Assembly (NCBI RefSeq): GCF_008245045.1
Contig: NZ_CP043428.1
Span: 62,001 to 126,000, forward strand
Source: Campylobacter volucris
GTDB taxonomy: Bacteria > Campylobacterota > Campylobacteria > Campylobacterales > Campylobacteraceae
Length of the DNA stretch: 64,000 nt
Reading direction: 5' to 3'
The stretch's first letter is position 1; every line of letters starts with the position of its first letter. The translations under genes were made by a program, and so were the position numbers. The notes beneath the pieces were generated by a model. The model was not told the origin of the DNA. It did not search any database and was given only the letters and a program-made list of their open reading frames with translations. Positions 18,597 through 27,064 of this stretch are shown here, one piece after another.

Positions 18597-19345
18597 TAGC
18601 TTGTTTAGATGTCAAAGATGGTAGAGTTGTAAAAGGGGTGCAGTTTAAAAACCACCAAGATATGGGCGATATCATAGAGCTTGCTAAATTTTACTCACAA
18701 AATGGCATTGATGAGCTTGTATTTTACGACATAGGGGCTTCAGCTAAAAATGAGCGTGTAGATAGGGCTTGGGTAAGCAAGGTCGCACAAAATATCTCCA
18801 TACCATTTTGCGTAGCAGGTGGTATAAAAAGCGAAGATGACGCAAAAGAGCTTTTAGCAAATGGAGCTGATAAAATTTCTATCAATTCTCCTGCGTTAAA
18901 TGATCCAAATTTGATTGCTCATCTTGCTAAAAATTTTGGCGTGCAGTGTGTTGTTGTAGGTATAGACTCGTTTAAAGATGAAAATGGCGAACTTTTAGTC
19001 TATAAATACACAGGCGATGAGAGTAAATCTCATCATAGTGGTAAAAAAACACTAGAATGGATCAAGCAAGTTTGTGAGCTTGGAGCAGGTGAAATCGTGC
19101 TAAATATGATGAATCAAGATGGTATGAAAAAAGGCTATGATTTAGATCAACTTGCTAAAGCTAGATCAATCTGCCCTGTACCTTTGGTAGCAAGTGGCGG
19201 AGCAGGTGCTAAAGAACATTTTTTAGACGCTTTTAAGCTCGGAGTAGATGGAGCTTTAGCTGCTTCGATTTTTCATAAAAAGCTTATAGATATAAAAGAA
19301 TTAAAACTTTTTTTAAAAGATCAAGGCATCACAATACGCATTTAA
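18578..19345 (+). CDS. hisF: IGP synthase, cyclase subunit
   Basis: Partner of HisH, 255 residues, a (beta/alpha)8 barrel making IGP and AICAR. It begins [20 protein letters not shown], with the catalytic aspartate in CLDV (about 11) and the second in [22 protein letters not shown] and VASGGAGA are phosphate-binding loops. The start lies inside the hisA end, after an AAGGAGG site, one of the best ribosome-binding sites in the operon. Confidence 0.96.
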   Translation: MLAKRIIACLDVKDGRVVKGVQFKNHQDMGDIIELAKFYSQNGIDELVFYDIGASAKNERVDRAWVSKVAQNISIPFCVAGGIKSEDDAKELLANGADKISINSPALNDPNLIAHLAKNFGVQCVVVGIDSFKDENGELLVYKYTGDESKSHHSGKKTLEWIKQVCELGAGEIVLNMMNQDGMKKGYDLDQLAKARSICPVPLVASGGAGAKEHFLDAFKLGVDGALAASIFHKKLIDIKELKLFLKDQGITIRI

Positions 19346-19354
19346 GGACAAATA

Positions 19355-19981
19355 ATGGATATCAATCAAGAAGAATTTATAAAAAGCATTAATTGGAACA
19401 AAGTAGCAAATTTAGTCCCTGTCATAGTGCAAGATTTTCACTCGTGTGAAGTTTTGATGCAAGGCTTTATGAATGAACAAGCCTTAAGAGAAAGTTTCAA
19501 GCACCAAAAAGTCGTATTTTACTCCCGCACAAAAGAGCGTTTATGGATGAAAGGTGAAGAAAGCGGGAATTTTTTAAATATCATAGATTTAGGGCTTGAT
19601 TGTGATAAAGATTGTATTTTAGTTTTGGTTAAACCAAGCGGAGCTACTTGCCATAGTGGTGATGTCTCTTGTTTTGAGCAAATTTCTAAAAAGGCTGATT
19701 TTGTATTTTTATCACGCCTTGAAAAACTCATCTACTCAAGGAAAAATGCCACTCCAAATTCTTCTTATACGGCTGAACTTTTTGCAAAAGGCACCAAACG
19801 CATCGCACAAAAGGTAGGCGAAGAAGGCGTAGAAACAGCCTTAGCAGCCACAGCAAAAGACAAAGATGAGTTAATCTGCGAAGCAGCTGACTTGCTTTAT
19901 CATTTAGATGTTTTATTAGCCGATGCAAATTTGAGTTTAAATGATGTCATAGCAAAATTAAAAGAAAGAAATACTAAATAA
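19355..19981 (+). CDS. hisI: Phosphoribosyl-AMP cyclohydrolase / phosphoribosyl-ATP pyrophosphatase
   Basis: A HisIE fusion of 208 residues covering steps 2 and 3 of the pathway. The cyclohydrolase part (1-110) has VIVQDFHSCEVLMQGFMN, FYSRTKERLWMKGE, the DCDKDC zinc region and PSGATCHSG. The pyrophosphatase part (about 120-205) has KRIAQKVGEEGVETALAA and the helical EAADLLYHLDVLL. Last gene of the operon; no obvious terminator follows. Confidence 0.95.
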   Translation: MDINQEEFIKSINWNKVANLVPVIVQDFHSCEVLMQGFMNEQALRESFKHQKVVFYSRTKERLWMKGEESGNFLNIIDLGLDCDKDCILVLVKPSGATCHSGDVSCFEQISKKADFVFLSRLEKLIYSRKNATPNSSYTAELFAKGTKRIAQKVGEEGVETALAATAKDKDELICEAADLLYHLDVLLADANLSLNDVIAKLKERNTK

Positions 19982-20059
19982 TTGTTACTAAATGTCACAT
20001 ACTCTTTTTTAAATAAGACTAATTTAGTTTTATTAACACAAATCAAGAAAATTCAATAA

Positions 20060-20065
20060 CGATTT
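20060..20065 (+). promoter_or_regulatory. Possible sigma-28 -10 (CGATTT)
   Basis: CGATTT, 37 bases upstream of the chemoreceptor-like gene at 20102, matches the CGATWT -10 element used by Campylobacter FliA for late flagellar and chemotaxis genes. No convincing -35 partner is seen. Confidence 0.3.
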
Positions 20066-20101
20066 ATATTAAAAATCTACAAAAATAAAAAGGATTTTAG
20101 T

Positions 20102-21247
20102 ATGTTTCGTTCATTGTATTTTCGTATGAGAATAATTCATATTGTAGGTATTATAGTTTTGTTGATTAATGCTTATTTTTTTACTCAAAATATGATAGGC
20201 CAAATTATCCAATATTTTATGGCTTTTGCTTTAATTTTTCATGATGCAGATGAGAAAAAATGGGGTGTGGATATGACTAAAACTATTACTAGTGAGTTGA
20301 GAAATCTTTCTTTGAATTCCACAAGCACAATCAATACTTATCTAAGTATAGAAAATGAAAAAATTCTTTCTTTGATAGAAAAATTCAAACAAAAAATCAA
20401 AAATATTCTTATCATTATCACTCAAAAAAGTGCTTGTATGGAAAAAAATATAAAAGGTTTAGATGATATTTCAAATGCTTTGTTTGATTCTAGTAAAACC
20501 ATGAAAGAATTAATCGATCTTACGCAAGATAAAAGTATGCAAAGCAATGCTTTGCTAGATAATTTTATCAAAGATATTTTGTCAGGAAAAAATAATCAAA
20601 AAAATATGTTTGAAGTAGCGCAGGAAATTAAAATATTATTGGAAAATGTAAAAATCATAGTCGAAAAAGTAGTTTCTCAAAATTCAGACTTAATTAAACA
20701 TTTTGATGATTTACACTCTAATACACAATCTATCACTAAAATAGTAGAAGCTGTAAGAAATATAGCCGATCAAACCAATCTTTTATCACTTAATGCAGCT
20801 ATAGAAGCAGCTCGTGCAGGTGAGCATGGAAAGGGTTTTGCTGTGGTGGCTGATGAGATTAGAAAACTAGCAGAATCGACCCAAAATTCTCTTTTAGATA
20901 TTGATTTAAATGTAAAATCTATCACTCAAAATGTAGATAAAAGCAAGGAAAGTTTAAATTCTGGTAAATCTAGTGTAGAAAATCTTCTTTTAGAAAGCAA
21001 TAGCACAAGTGAAAAGATAGATAGTTTTGAAACATTATTCCATCAAAATTTTAAAAATATAGAACAGATTATATCCCATAGCTCTATCACTAAAGAAAAT
21101 TTAAATTTTATAGTAAAAAGCATCAATCACATAGTTGCTTTAGCAGATGAAAACCTTCAAAATTCACACAATATAAAAGAATTTTCAAAGTATATCAAAG
21201 ATGATTTTTTGCAATTACAAAAAGAAGTTTCTAATCTATCAAGTTAG
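20102..21247 (+). CDS. Methyl-accepting chemotaxis-type signalling protein without a clear sensor domain
   Basis: A 381-residue protein with one N-terminal hydrophobic segment (about 11-30, [13 protein letters not shown]) and perhaps a second around 35-48. It has no Cache or recognisable PAS domain. A long helical stretch follows. Then comes the CheA/CheW-contacting hairpin tip, [20 protein letters not shown] and [18 protein letters not shown] (about 223-258). The short N-terminus suggests sensing through the membrane or a partner protein, as in Aer/CetA-type energy taxis; that is inference. It ends five bases before the left inverted repeat. Confidence 0.85.
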   Translation: MFRSLYFRMRIIHIVGIIVLLINAYFFTQNMIGQIIQYFMAFALIFHDADEKKWGVDMTKTITSELRNLSLNSTSTINTYLSIENEKILSLIEKFKQKIKNILIIITQKSACMEKNIKGLDDISNALFDSSKTMKELIDLTQDKSMQSNALLDNFIKDILSGKNNQKNMFEVAQEIKILLENVKIIVEKVVSQNSDLIKHFDDLHSNTQSITKIVEAVRNIADQTNLLSLNAAIEAARAGEHGKGFAVVADEIRKLAESTQNSLLDIDLNVKSITQNVDKSKESLNSGKSSVENLLLESNSTSEKIDSFETLFHQNFKNIEQIISHSSITKENLNFIVKSINHIVALADENLQNSHNIKEFSKYIKDDFLQLQKEVSNLSS

Positions 21248-21251
21248 TATA

Positions 21252-21339
21252 AAGTTAAGCGTGATTTCTCACGCTTAATTAAGCAATATTTTTGAAAAGA
21301 TTCACTAGCTATATCGTGTGTTTTTGAAAAAATTTTATA
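21252..21339 (+). repeat. 88-bp inverted repeat, left copy
   Basis: This stretch matches the reverse complement of 25189-25276 at 83 of 88 positions without gaps, with a 59-base identical core at 21274-21332. Four of the five differences fall in the terminator hairpin and keep it paired. The two copies face each other across 3,849 bp containing flgE and a CapRel-like gene. Confidence 0.92.
21257..21276 (+). terminator. Terminator hairpin in the left inverted repeat
   Basis: An 8-bp stem (AAGCGTGA / TCACGCTT) with a TTTC loop, 10 bases after the chemoreceptor-like gene, followed by AATTAAGCAATATTTTT. The matching hairpin in the right copy has two swapped base pairs. Confidence 0.7.
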
Positions 21340-21401
21340 CATATCTTTCATTAAATAACATTAAATTAAAAAAATAATTTATATTACAAATATCTTCATT
21401 T

Positions 21402-21418
21402 TTGGAACACTTCTTGCT
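21402..21418 (+). promoter_or_regulatory. Sigma-54 promoter of flgE
   Basis: TTGGAACACTTCTTGCT has GG at 21404-21405 and GC at 21416-21417 with the exact 10-base spacing of the -24/-12 element. In Campylobacter, RpoN with FlgR drives middle flagellar genes including hook genes. It lies 67 bases before the flgE start and inside the inverted-repeat segment, so it would move with flgE. Confidence 0.85.
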
Positions 21419-21484
21419 TTTATCTTGGCAAGCAATAGAATTTGAATAAAATTCGCAAAACAATATTTTTTAAAGGATTTAATT

Positions 21485-23968
21485 ATGATGAGATCTCTTT
21501 GGGCTGGAGTTTCAGGACTTCAAGCACACCAATACGCAATGGATGTAGAAGGTAACAACATCGCAAATGTTAATACTTTTGGTTTTAAGTATTCTCGTGC
21601 GGATTTCTCAACACTTATGAGTCAAACTTCTAAGATAGCCACAGCTCCAGATGGAGACTTAGGTGGTAAAAACCCTATGCAAGTAGGTCTTGGAGCAGGT
21701 GTAAATTCTACTACAAGAATCCACTCACAAGGTAATATCCAAACTACAGACAAAAACACAGACTTAGCTATAAATGGAGATGGATTTTTCATCGTATCAA
21801 ACGATGGTGGAACTACTCAGTTTTTTACTCGTGCAGGGGACTTTAAAACCGATGCAGTAGGAAATTTCGTAGATAACAACGGATACACAGTTCAGGGGTG
21901 GAATTATAATCAAGAAACAGGCCAAATAGACTCTTCTAAATCAGTAGAAGACATAGTCATCCCACCAGGTATGAGTATGCCAGCTAAAGAAAGCACCATA
22001 GTAAAACTCACAGCAAACCTAGATAGTGGTAATAGCCTAGGTTCAAACGCTTCTGCTAAACGCCCTATTTATGCTCTTGATTCTCAACATGGTAGAAGAG
22101 AAGATACTGGAACTCTTGTAGATGAAAATGATAGAGGTCATACTGAATTTTACACTACTTCTAAAAGTGGAGCCCAAGTAACCGAAAAGGGTGTAGATAT
22201 GGGAGTAGTTTTTAATGCCCAAGGAGAAGGACTAAACCTAAGAGATGGTCAAGGTATATGGGTAAGTTATGCTGATGCTAAACATACTTCTAATGTAACT
22301 TTAGCTCAAGATTTACCTACAGAACAAGCTCAAATGGCTAATAATACTACTTATACTTTTTGGGGTTTTAAAGATGCAGCTGGTCAAACTCATAATGCTG
22401 TGTTGGATATTAATATTAATGGAGTGAATATTAGAGCAGAAGGTGTAGGTAAAGATACTTTTATCAATGCTATCAATGCTAAGACAGCCGAAACTGGAGT
22501 AGTAGCTTCTATAGTAAATGGTCAAATTACTTTTACTAATGACAATAGCACAGGAACAACCGCTAAATCAAAAAATTTAAATATCACAGTAAATGCTACT
22601 ACTACAGCAGGTGTTCAAGTTACAACTCGTCAAAATAATGCAAACACTGGTGGAGTAACAGATGGTGGAAATCTTTTAACTCCTATAGGTAATGGTGAAA
22701 ATGTATGGTTGGGAACAGATAATGGTAATGCTAATGGTAATGCTAAAACCACTGTAAATGTTGTTACTGCTCATGAGTATATTTATAGTAAAAATGGAGT
22801 AGATATAGGAGACAATCCTAACCCTAATGCTGCAAATGCTGGTGAAGCTAATATGCCTGATATGAATAGTAAAAGATTTTTCCATACTACTGAAGATTTA
22901 AGAGAATTAATGCAAAGAGATGCTAGATATGGAGTAGATTATGATGGAGATGGAACATTAGAAAACTGGGGAAATGGTGTCAATAACCCTAATGGAGCTC
23001 CTGGAAATGCTGATGCTAATGCAGCAGTGGAAGTTGTAGTAGAAAAAGATGGTAGATTTAAAATTACAAATCCTACTGGTGGTAAAGATATGACTTTTAA
23101 AGTTACAGGCTATTCTAATGAAACCGATAAAATAGCTACGAATGATAAATTTACTGCTATGTTTAGCGCCTTAGATGGAAATTTCAATGCAGGAAATAAC
23201 GAAAAATTCTCTCAAGATATGTATCTATCAGCGCATACTGCTAGTATAGAAATATTTGACTCATTAGGAACTAGACACGAACTTACCGTGCAATTTACTA
23301 AAGAAACAAAAACGGCTGATGGTGGTGCTGAATGGTCTATCATCATCTCTGTGCCTGAGCCTGCTGAGATAAACTTTAGCGGAGATGGTGCTCCTGGAAA
23401 TATAGTAGTAGGAAATTTAAAATTTGGAAACGATGGCTCACTTCAAAGCTATACTCCAAATGTGATTAATTTCACTGGAAACAACGGCTCAAGGCCAAAC
23501 CAAGTAGTAAAACTAGACTTTGGGACAACTGGAGCTTTTGATGGCTTAACAAGCTATGATAAAGACTCAGCCACTACCAAACAAGAAACAGATGGCTACA
23601 CAGGGGGTAATCTAAAGCCAGATGCACTAAGAACTGATGAAAACGGCTATGTGTATGGAGAATTTACAAATGGTAAAACTCTAGCTTTAGCTAAAGTTGC
23701 ACTTGCATCTTTCCCAAATAATATGGGTCTTGAAGAAATGGGTAATAACCTTTTTAAAGCTACTGCAAACTCAGGAACTCCTACAATAGGACACGCTGGA
23801 GAAGGCGGTAGAGGTGGATTGAAATCTTCTGCGATAGAGATGTCGAATGTGGATTTGAGTCGTTCATTAACTCAGCTTATCGTTATACAAAGAGGATATC
23901 AAGCAAGCTCTAAAACTATCACTACAAGTGATCAGCTTTTAAATACGCTATTGCAATTAAAACAATAA
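21485..23968 (+). CDS. flgE: Flagellar hook protein FlgE
   Basis: The 827-residue protein builds the flagellar hook. The N-terminal D0 rod motif reads [15 protein letters not shown] with [13 protein letters not shown] (about 26-38), and the C-terminal D0 helix has [22 protein letters not shown]. The long central part, about 190-640, is rich in Asn, Gly, Asp and Thr and forms the exposed domains that make Campylobacter hooks large. AAAGGA precedes tandem ATGs at 21485 and 21488. Sigma-54 promoter upstream; several hairpins downstream. Confidence 0.96.
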   Translation: MMRSLWAGVSGLQAHQYAMDVEGNNIANVNTFGFKYSRADFSTLMSQTSKIATAPDGDLGGKNPMQVGLGAGVNSTTRIHSQGNIQTTDKNTDLAINGDGFFIVSNDGGTTQFFTRAGDFKTDAVGNFVDNNGYTVQGWNYNQETGQIDSSKSVEDIVIPPGMSMPAKESTIVKLTANLDSGNSLGSNASAKRPIYALDSQHGRREDTGTLVDENDRGHTEFYTTSKSGAQVTEKGVDMGVVFNAQGEGLNLRDGQGIWVSYADAKHTSNVTLAQDLPTEQAQMANNTTYTFWGFKDAAGQTHNAVLDININGVNIRAEGVGKDTFINAINAKTAETGVVASIVNGQITFTNDNSTGTTAKSKNLNITVNATTTAGVQVTTRQNNANTGGVTDGGNLLTPIGNGENVWLGTDNGNANGNAKTTVNVVTAHEYIYSKNGVDIGDNPNPNAANAGEANMPDMNSKRFFHTTEDLRELMQRDARYGVDYDGDGTLENWGNGVNNPNGAPGNADANAAVEVVVEKDGRFKITNPTGGKDMTFKVTGYSNETDKIATNDKFTAMFSALDGNFNAGNNEKFSQDMYLSAHTASIEIFDSLGTRHELTVQFTKETKTADGGAEWSIIISVPEPAEINFSGDGAPGNIVVGNLKFGNDGSLQSYTPNVINFTGNNGSRPNQVVKLDFGTTGAFDGLTSYDKDSATTKQETDGYTGGNLKPDALRTDENGYVYGEFTNGKTLALAKVALASFPNNMGLEEMGNNLFKATANSGTPTIGHAGEGGRGGLKSSAIEMSNVDLSRSLTQLIVIQRGYQASSKTITTSDQLLNTLLQLKQ

Positions 23969-23974
23969 TTCTAA

Positions 23975-23996
23975 CCCAAGGTTTTAAAGCCTTGGG
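23975..23996 (+). terminator. First hairpin after flgE
   Basis: A 7-bp stem (CCCAAGG / CCTTGGG) with an 8-base loop, 7 bases after the flgE stop. It lacks a strong U tract, but two further hairpins follow within 100 bases. Confidence 0.5.
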
Positions 23997-24066
23997 GTCA
24001 AGCTTTACAAGGTTATCGAGGTAGCCTTGTAATACTTGATAGCCTTGAGCCTTCAATCTATTGCTA

Positions 24067-24096
24067 ACTCACTTCTTTTTTGCCTAAGAAGTGAGT
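24067..24096 (+). terminator. Strong hairpin between flgE and the CapRel-like gene
   Basis: A perfect 11-bp stem (ACTCACTTCTT at 24067-24077, AAGAAGTGAGT at 24086-24096) with an 8-base loop. A weaker hairpin (ACAAGG / CCTTGT, 24007-24030) lies just before. Together they should isolate flgE transcription from the next gene. Confidence 0.55.
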
Positions 24097-24137
24097 AGCA
24101 TGATTTCATATCGACAAAAGAAAATAAAAATTAATGG

Positions 24138-24143
24138 TATAAT
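24138..24143 (+). promoter_or_regulatory. Probable promoter -10 of the CapRel-like gene
   Basis: TGGTATAAT is a perfect -10 hexamer with a TGG extension, 28 bases upstream of the ATG at 24172. The gene thus seems to have its own housekeeping promoter inside the inverted-repeat segment, independent of flgE. Confidence 0.6.
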
Positions 24144-24171
24144 GCTTAGATTTTATAAGGTATGATTAGAT

Positions 24172-25185
24172 ATGAGTGAAGATGATATTTTAATAACCAA
24201 GAAAAAAGTAAGAAAAGCTGGGGAAAATATAAGGCTAAATCAAGCTACAGAAAATGATTATAAAGTTGTATCTTCTTGGCGTAATATACACATTCCTATA
24301 ATGACTGGAATGGTAAATGCTATCAATAAAAAACTCAAAAAGTATAATTTAGACGCTATCGTTGCTAGAAGATTGAAAAGATTAAATTCTATCGTGTTTA
24401 AGCTAAAAAGATTTGACACGATGAATCTTGATAGAATCAATGATATAGCAGGTGTAAGGGTTGTTTTTAAAAATTTAGAGCAAGTGTATTTTTTTCAAAA
24501 AATAATGGAAAAAACTTATTTAAAAGGTGGAAGAAAATTTACTCTTATTAAGACTAATGATTATATCAATAATCCAAAATTAGATGGGTATCGCTCTATA
24601 CATCAAATTTTTGAATATAAAGATATTTCAAAAAGATGTTTGGAATTGCAAATTCGGACACAATTGCAGCATTATTGGGCTACGGCGGTTGAGGTGCTTG
24701 GAATGAAAACAAATTCTAAGCTCAAGCAAGGAGAAGGAGAGGAGTATTTTAAGGAATTTTTTAAATTATGCAGTGCTTTGTTTTCTATGCTTGAAAATGT
24801 TGTGGTGATTAAAGAGTATGAGAAATTAGACATTAAAAAAATAAGTGAAAAAATTCAAAAGCTTGACAAGCAATATAATATCATCAAAATACTTTCTAGT
24901 TTAGCCATATCGAGTAAAAAAATAGAAAAGAACATAGAAAAAAATAATTATTATTTTTTAATTTTGCTTGATTTGAAAAATAATAGTTTGAAAATAAAAG
25001 GTTTTCAAAAAAATGATTTTGACTTTGCTCAAGTTGCGTATCGTTACTATGAAAGTCAAGAAAATATCGATGCGGTTTTGATATCGTTAGATAAAATTAA
25101 ACTTTTGAAAAAAGCTTATCCTAATTATTATTTAGATTGTGCTGAATTTATAAAAAAATTATCTTCTGCTATAAAAAATTCATAA
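24172..25185 (+). CDS. CapRel-like fused toxin-antitoxin alarmone-synthetase homologue
   Basis: A 337-residue RelA/SpoT-synthetase-domain protein without hydrolase or TGS domains. The nucleotidyl/pyrophosphate-transfer domain (about 60-210) has RLKRLNSIVFKLKR, INDIAGVRVVF (89-99), DGYRSIHQIFEY (138-149) and LELQIRTQLQHYWATAVE (157-174). The tail (about 255-337) carries YFLILLDL and the YxxY motif YPNY at 316-319, 21 residues from the end. This arrangement matches CapRel proteins, which stay autoinhibited until a phage protein binds, then block translation by pyrophosphorylating tRNA. Defence function here is inference; a plain small alarmone synthetase is the alternative. Confidence 0.8.
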   Translation: MSEDDILITKKKVRKAGENIRLNQATENDYKVVSSWRNIHIPIMTGMVNAINKKLKKYNLDAIVARRLKRLNSIVFKLKRFDTMNLDRINDIAGVRVVFKNLEQVYFFQKIMEKTYLKGGRKFTLIKTNDYINNPKLDGYRSIHQIFEYKDISKRCLELQIRTQLQHYWATAVEVLGMKTNSKLKQGEGEEYFKEFFKLCSALFSMLENVVVIKEYEKLDIKKISEKIQKLDKQYNIIKILSSLAISSKKIEKNIEKNNYYFLILLDLKNNSLKIKGFQKNDFDFAQVAYRYYESQENIDAVLISLDKIKLLKKAYPNYYLDCAEFIKKLSSAIKNS

Positions 25186-25188
25186 TTT

Positions 25189-25276
25189 TATAAAGTTTTT
25201 TCAAAAACACACGATATAGCTAGTGAATCTTTTCAAAAATATTGCTTAATTAAGTGCGAGAAATCGCACTTAACTT
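25189..25276 (-). repeat. 88-bp inverted repeat, right copy
   Basis: Reverse-complement copy of 21252-21339 (83/88 identical, 59-base identical core at 25196-25254). It lies three bases after the CapRel-like stop codon, and its far end includes the stop codon of the CPBP protease gene coming from the other strand. Confidence 0.92.
25252..25271 (-). terminator. Terminator hairpin in the right inverted repeat
   Basis: On the minus strand this is AAGTGCGA-TTTC-TCGCACTT followed by AATTAAGCAATATTTTT, directly at the stop codon of the CPBP protease gene. It is the same fold as the left hairpin with two base pairs exchanged. Confidence 0.7.
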
Positions 25277-26094
25277 CCTTTCAGATAAAACGGATAAGTA
25301 AAAAACACCAAATGAGTTAAATTCAAACCATAATGAAACAATACGCTTACCCATAAACTTTTGCTGTATCTAAAAGCTAAGCCGTATATGATCCCTGCTA
25401 TGCTTGCAAATATGATGGTTAAAATACCACTTTTATAATGCATCAAACCAAAGGCTATACTTGCTAAGATAAGAGCCAAATTTGGATTTAAAAATTGTGT
25501 TAATCTTTGTTGAAGATAGCCTCTAAAGTATGCTTCTTCGACTAAGGCTACTAATAAAAGATTAGAAAATAAAAAATACCCTATCCACCAAGGAAAGCCA
25601 AATTCAAATTGAATTACTCCAAAATACCAAGGTATGCACAATAAAACAAAAGGACTAAGAAAAAGCAAAAACCACTTGAAAAAAGAAGCTTTGGTGTAGG
25701 TTTGATTGAAAAATAAAAAAGGCATAAGTATAAATAAAATAAACACTCCCAAAGGCTTGTCAAAACTAAAATACAAAGTAAAAGGAGCACTATGAGCACT
25801 TGCATAGACTTGATCTAGGACTTTTGTATTGTTAAAGCCTGGTATGAAATGTAAAAACAAAGCCAAAGTAAATACAAACAAAGCTAGTTCTAAAACCACA
25901 AAGCGTTTATACTGATATATCAAAGCTAAAATAAAAGCTATGATACTAATGATGGTAAAAGTAGTATCGATGATACCAAAATAATACGCTAAAACAGTAG
26001 AAATAGCTAAGGATGTATAAGCTAGTTTAATTTTATTTATAGAAAGTAAGACTAAAGCTATGCTTAAAAAAATATAAGTAGATAAAGAAATCAT
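25270..26094 (-). CDS. CPBP-family intramembrane glutamic protease
   Basis: A 274-residue protein with about eight hydrophobic segments. The C-terminal domain has the CPBP (CAAX-protease and bacteriocin-processing) motifs EEAYFRGYLQQRL (about 190), FGLMHYKSG (about 221) and FHYGLNLTH (about 256), supplying the catalytic glutamates and histidines. Members cut substrates in the membrane or confer bacteriocin self-immunity; the substrate here is unknown. The stop codon lies in the right inverted repeat. Confidence 0.85.
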   Translation of the reverse strand: MISLSTYIFLSIALVLLSINKIKLAYTSLAISTVLAYYFGIIDTTFTIISIIAFILALIYQYKRFVVLELALFVFTLALFLHFIPGFNNTKVLDQVYASAHSAPFTLYFSFDKPLGVFILFILMPFLFFNQTYTKASFFKWFLLFLSPFVLLCIPWYFGVIQFEFGFPWWIGYFLFSNLLLVALVEEAYFRGYLQQRLTQFLNPNLALILASIAFGLMHYKSGILTIIFASIAGIIYGLAFRYSKSLWVSVLFHYGLNLTHLVFFTYPFYLKGS

Positions 26095-26277
26095 TTTAAA
26101 ACCTTTTTTGCAACTAAATATATATTTTTCATATAAAATACAACTAAAAATGAAAAATTTAAGCTTTTTAGCTTGTGTGAATGAGTATTTTTGTAAAATG
26201 AGATTTTAATTGCACCTTGTATAAATTTACATTTTTTAAAGGCAAATAAGATAAAATAAAAATAAAAGGAAAAATTT

Positions 26278-26553
26278 ATGAATATGCCTTTTAGTGATGA
26301 AGAATTGATAGAACCTGTAAAAGCAAGTCTAGCTAAAACAATGCATATTTTAGAAAACGATGGTGGTGGGCTTGAGCTTTTAGGGATAAAAAATGGCGTA
26401 GTTTATGTGAAATTAACAGGGGCTTGTCATGGTTGTCCATCAAGTGGCACTACTTTAAAATACGGCTTAGAAAAGCAATTAAAAATCGATATACATCCAG
26501 ATATTACCATAGTAAATTTAGCAGGTGGAGAAAGCGAATTTGCAAAATTATAA
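26278..26553 (+). CDS. NifU C-terminal-like Fe-S carrier protein
   Basis: A 91-residue protein consisting only of the NifU C-terminal (Nfu) domain, with the cluster-binding CHGCPSS motif (CxxC at about 45-48) and the preceding DGGGLELLGI. It should carry Fe-S clusters to target enzymes, such as SdaA. AAAGGA lies upstream of the ATG. First gene of a long operon; its end overlaps the next gene. Confidence 0.93.
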   Translation: MNMPFSDEELIEPVKASLAKTMHILENDGGGLELLGIKNGVVYVKLTGACHGCPSSGTTLKYGLEKQLKIDIHPDITIVNLAGGESEFAKL

Positions 26554-27064
26554 AAAAATAGCCATAGAATGTTTTTACAACAAAGATTTTAAAAACGCTA
26601 AGACTTATTTCTCACTAGCATATCAAAAGCGTAAAAATAAAAGATTGCTTACTTTTATAAATATTTGTGATTTGGCTTTGACAAGTCCTGATGAAGCTTT
26701 TGTATTTTTTGAATTTTTCTTGCAAAATTATAAAAATTCTAAAATAGATATGGATTTAGAAAAGCTTATAAATTTAAGTCAAAGTGTGCAGTTTGAGGAA
26801 GATAGTGAAGATTTTGATGGTTTGAGTTATCAAGACTTTTTGCTAAGTGAAAAAGAGCTTGGATTTAAACGCGCTTTAGAAAATGTTATAATCTCAAACA
26901 AGCTTATCATAAATGATAAAGAAGATTTTGTGGATTTTTTAGAAAAGCTTTTAGAGTATGGTTATAAAGATATGCTTGTAGCTTATATGGAAGATGTTGG
27001 AGCGCATTTTTACTCTAACTATCGTTTTATAAAACTTAGTGAAAAACTAAAAGGCTTGTTGTGA
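26540..27064 (+). CDS. Conserved Campylobacter protein of unknown function
   Basis: Unrecognised soluble protein, mainly helical in appearance. I prefer the TTG at 26540 (174 residues), since GGTGGAG lies about ten bases before it; a GTG at 26525 would give 179 residues. It contains [14 protein letters not shown] near the start, resembling a TPR-like helix pair, and an acidic middle (EEDSEDFDG). Between the NifU-like gene and murE; the stop overlaps the murE GTG (GTGA). Confidence 0.75.
   Translation: MQNYKKIAIECFYNKDFKNAKTYFSLAYQKRKNKRLLTFINICDLALTSPDEAFVFFEFFLQNYKNSKIDMDLEKLINLSQSVQFEEDSEDFDGLSYQDFLLSEKELGFKRALENVIISNKLIINDKEDFVDFLEKLLEYGYKDMLVAYMEDVGAHFYSNYRFIKLSEKLKGLL

Noticed and set aside
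21301-21320. Core of the inverted repeat as a Xer/dif-like site
   Set aside because: CACTAGCTATATCGTG is only partly palindromic and lacks the two recognisable 11-base arms; no XerH gene is near.
22313-22885. Two long minus-strand frames inside flgE
   Set aside because: They are Ser/Ile/Tyr-rich shadows of the Asn/Thr/Gly codons of flgE, without ribosome-binding sites or family motifs.
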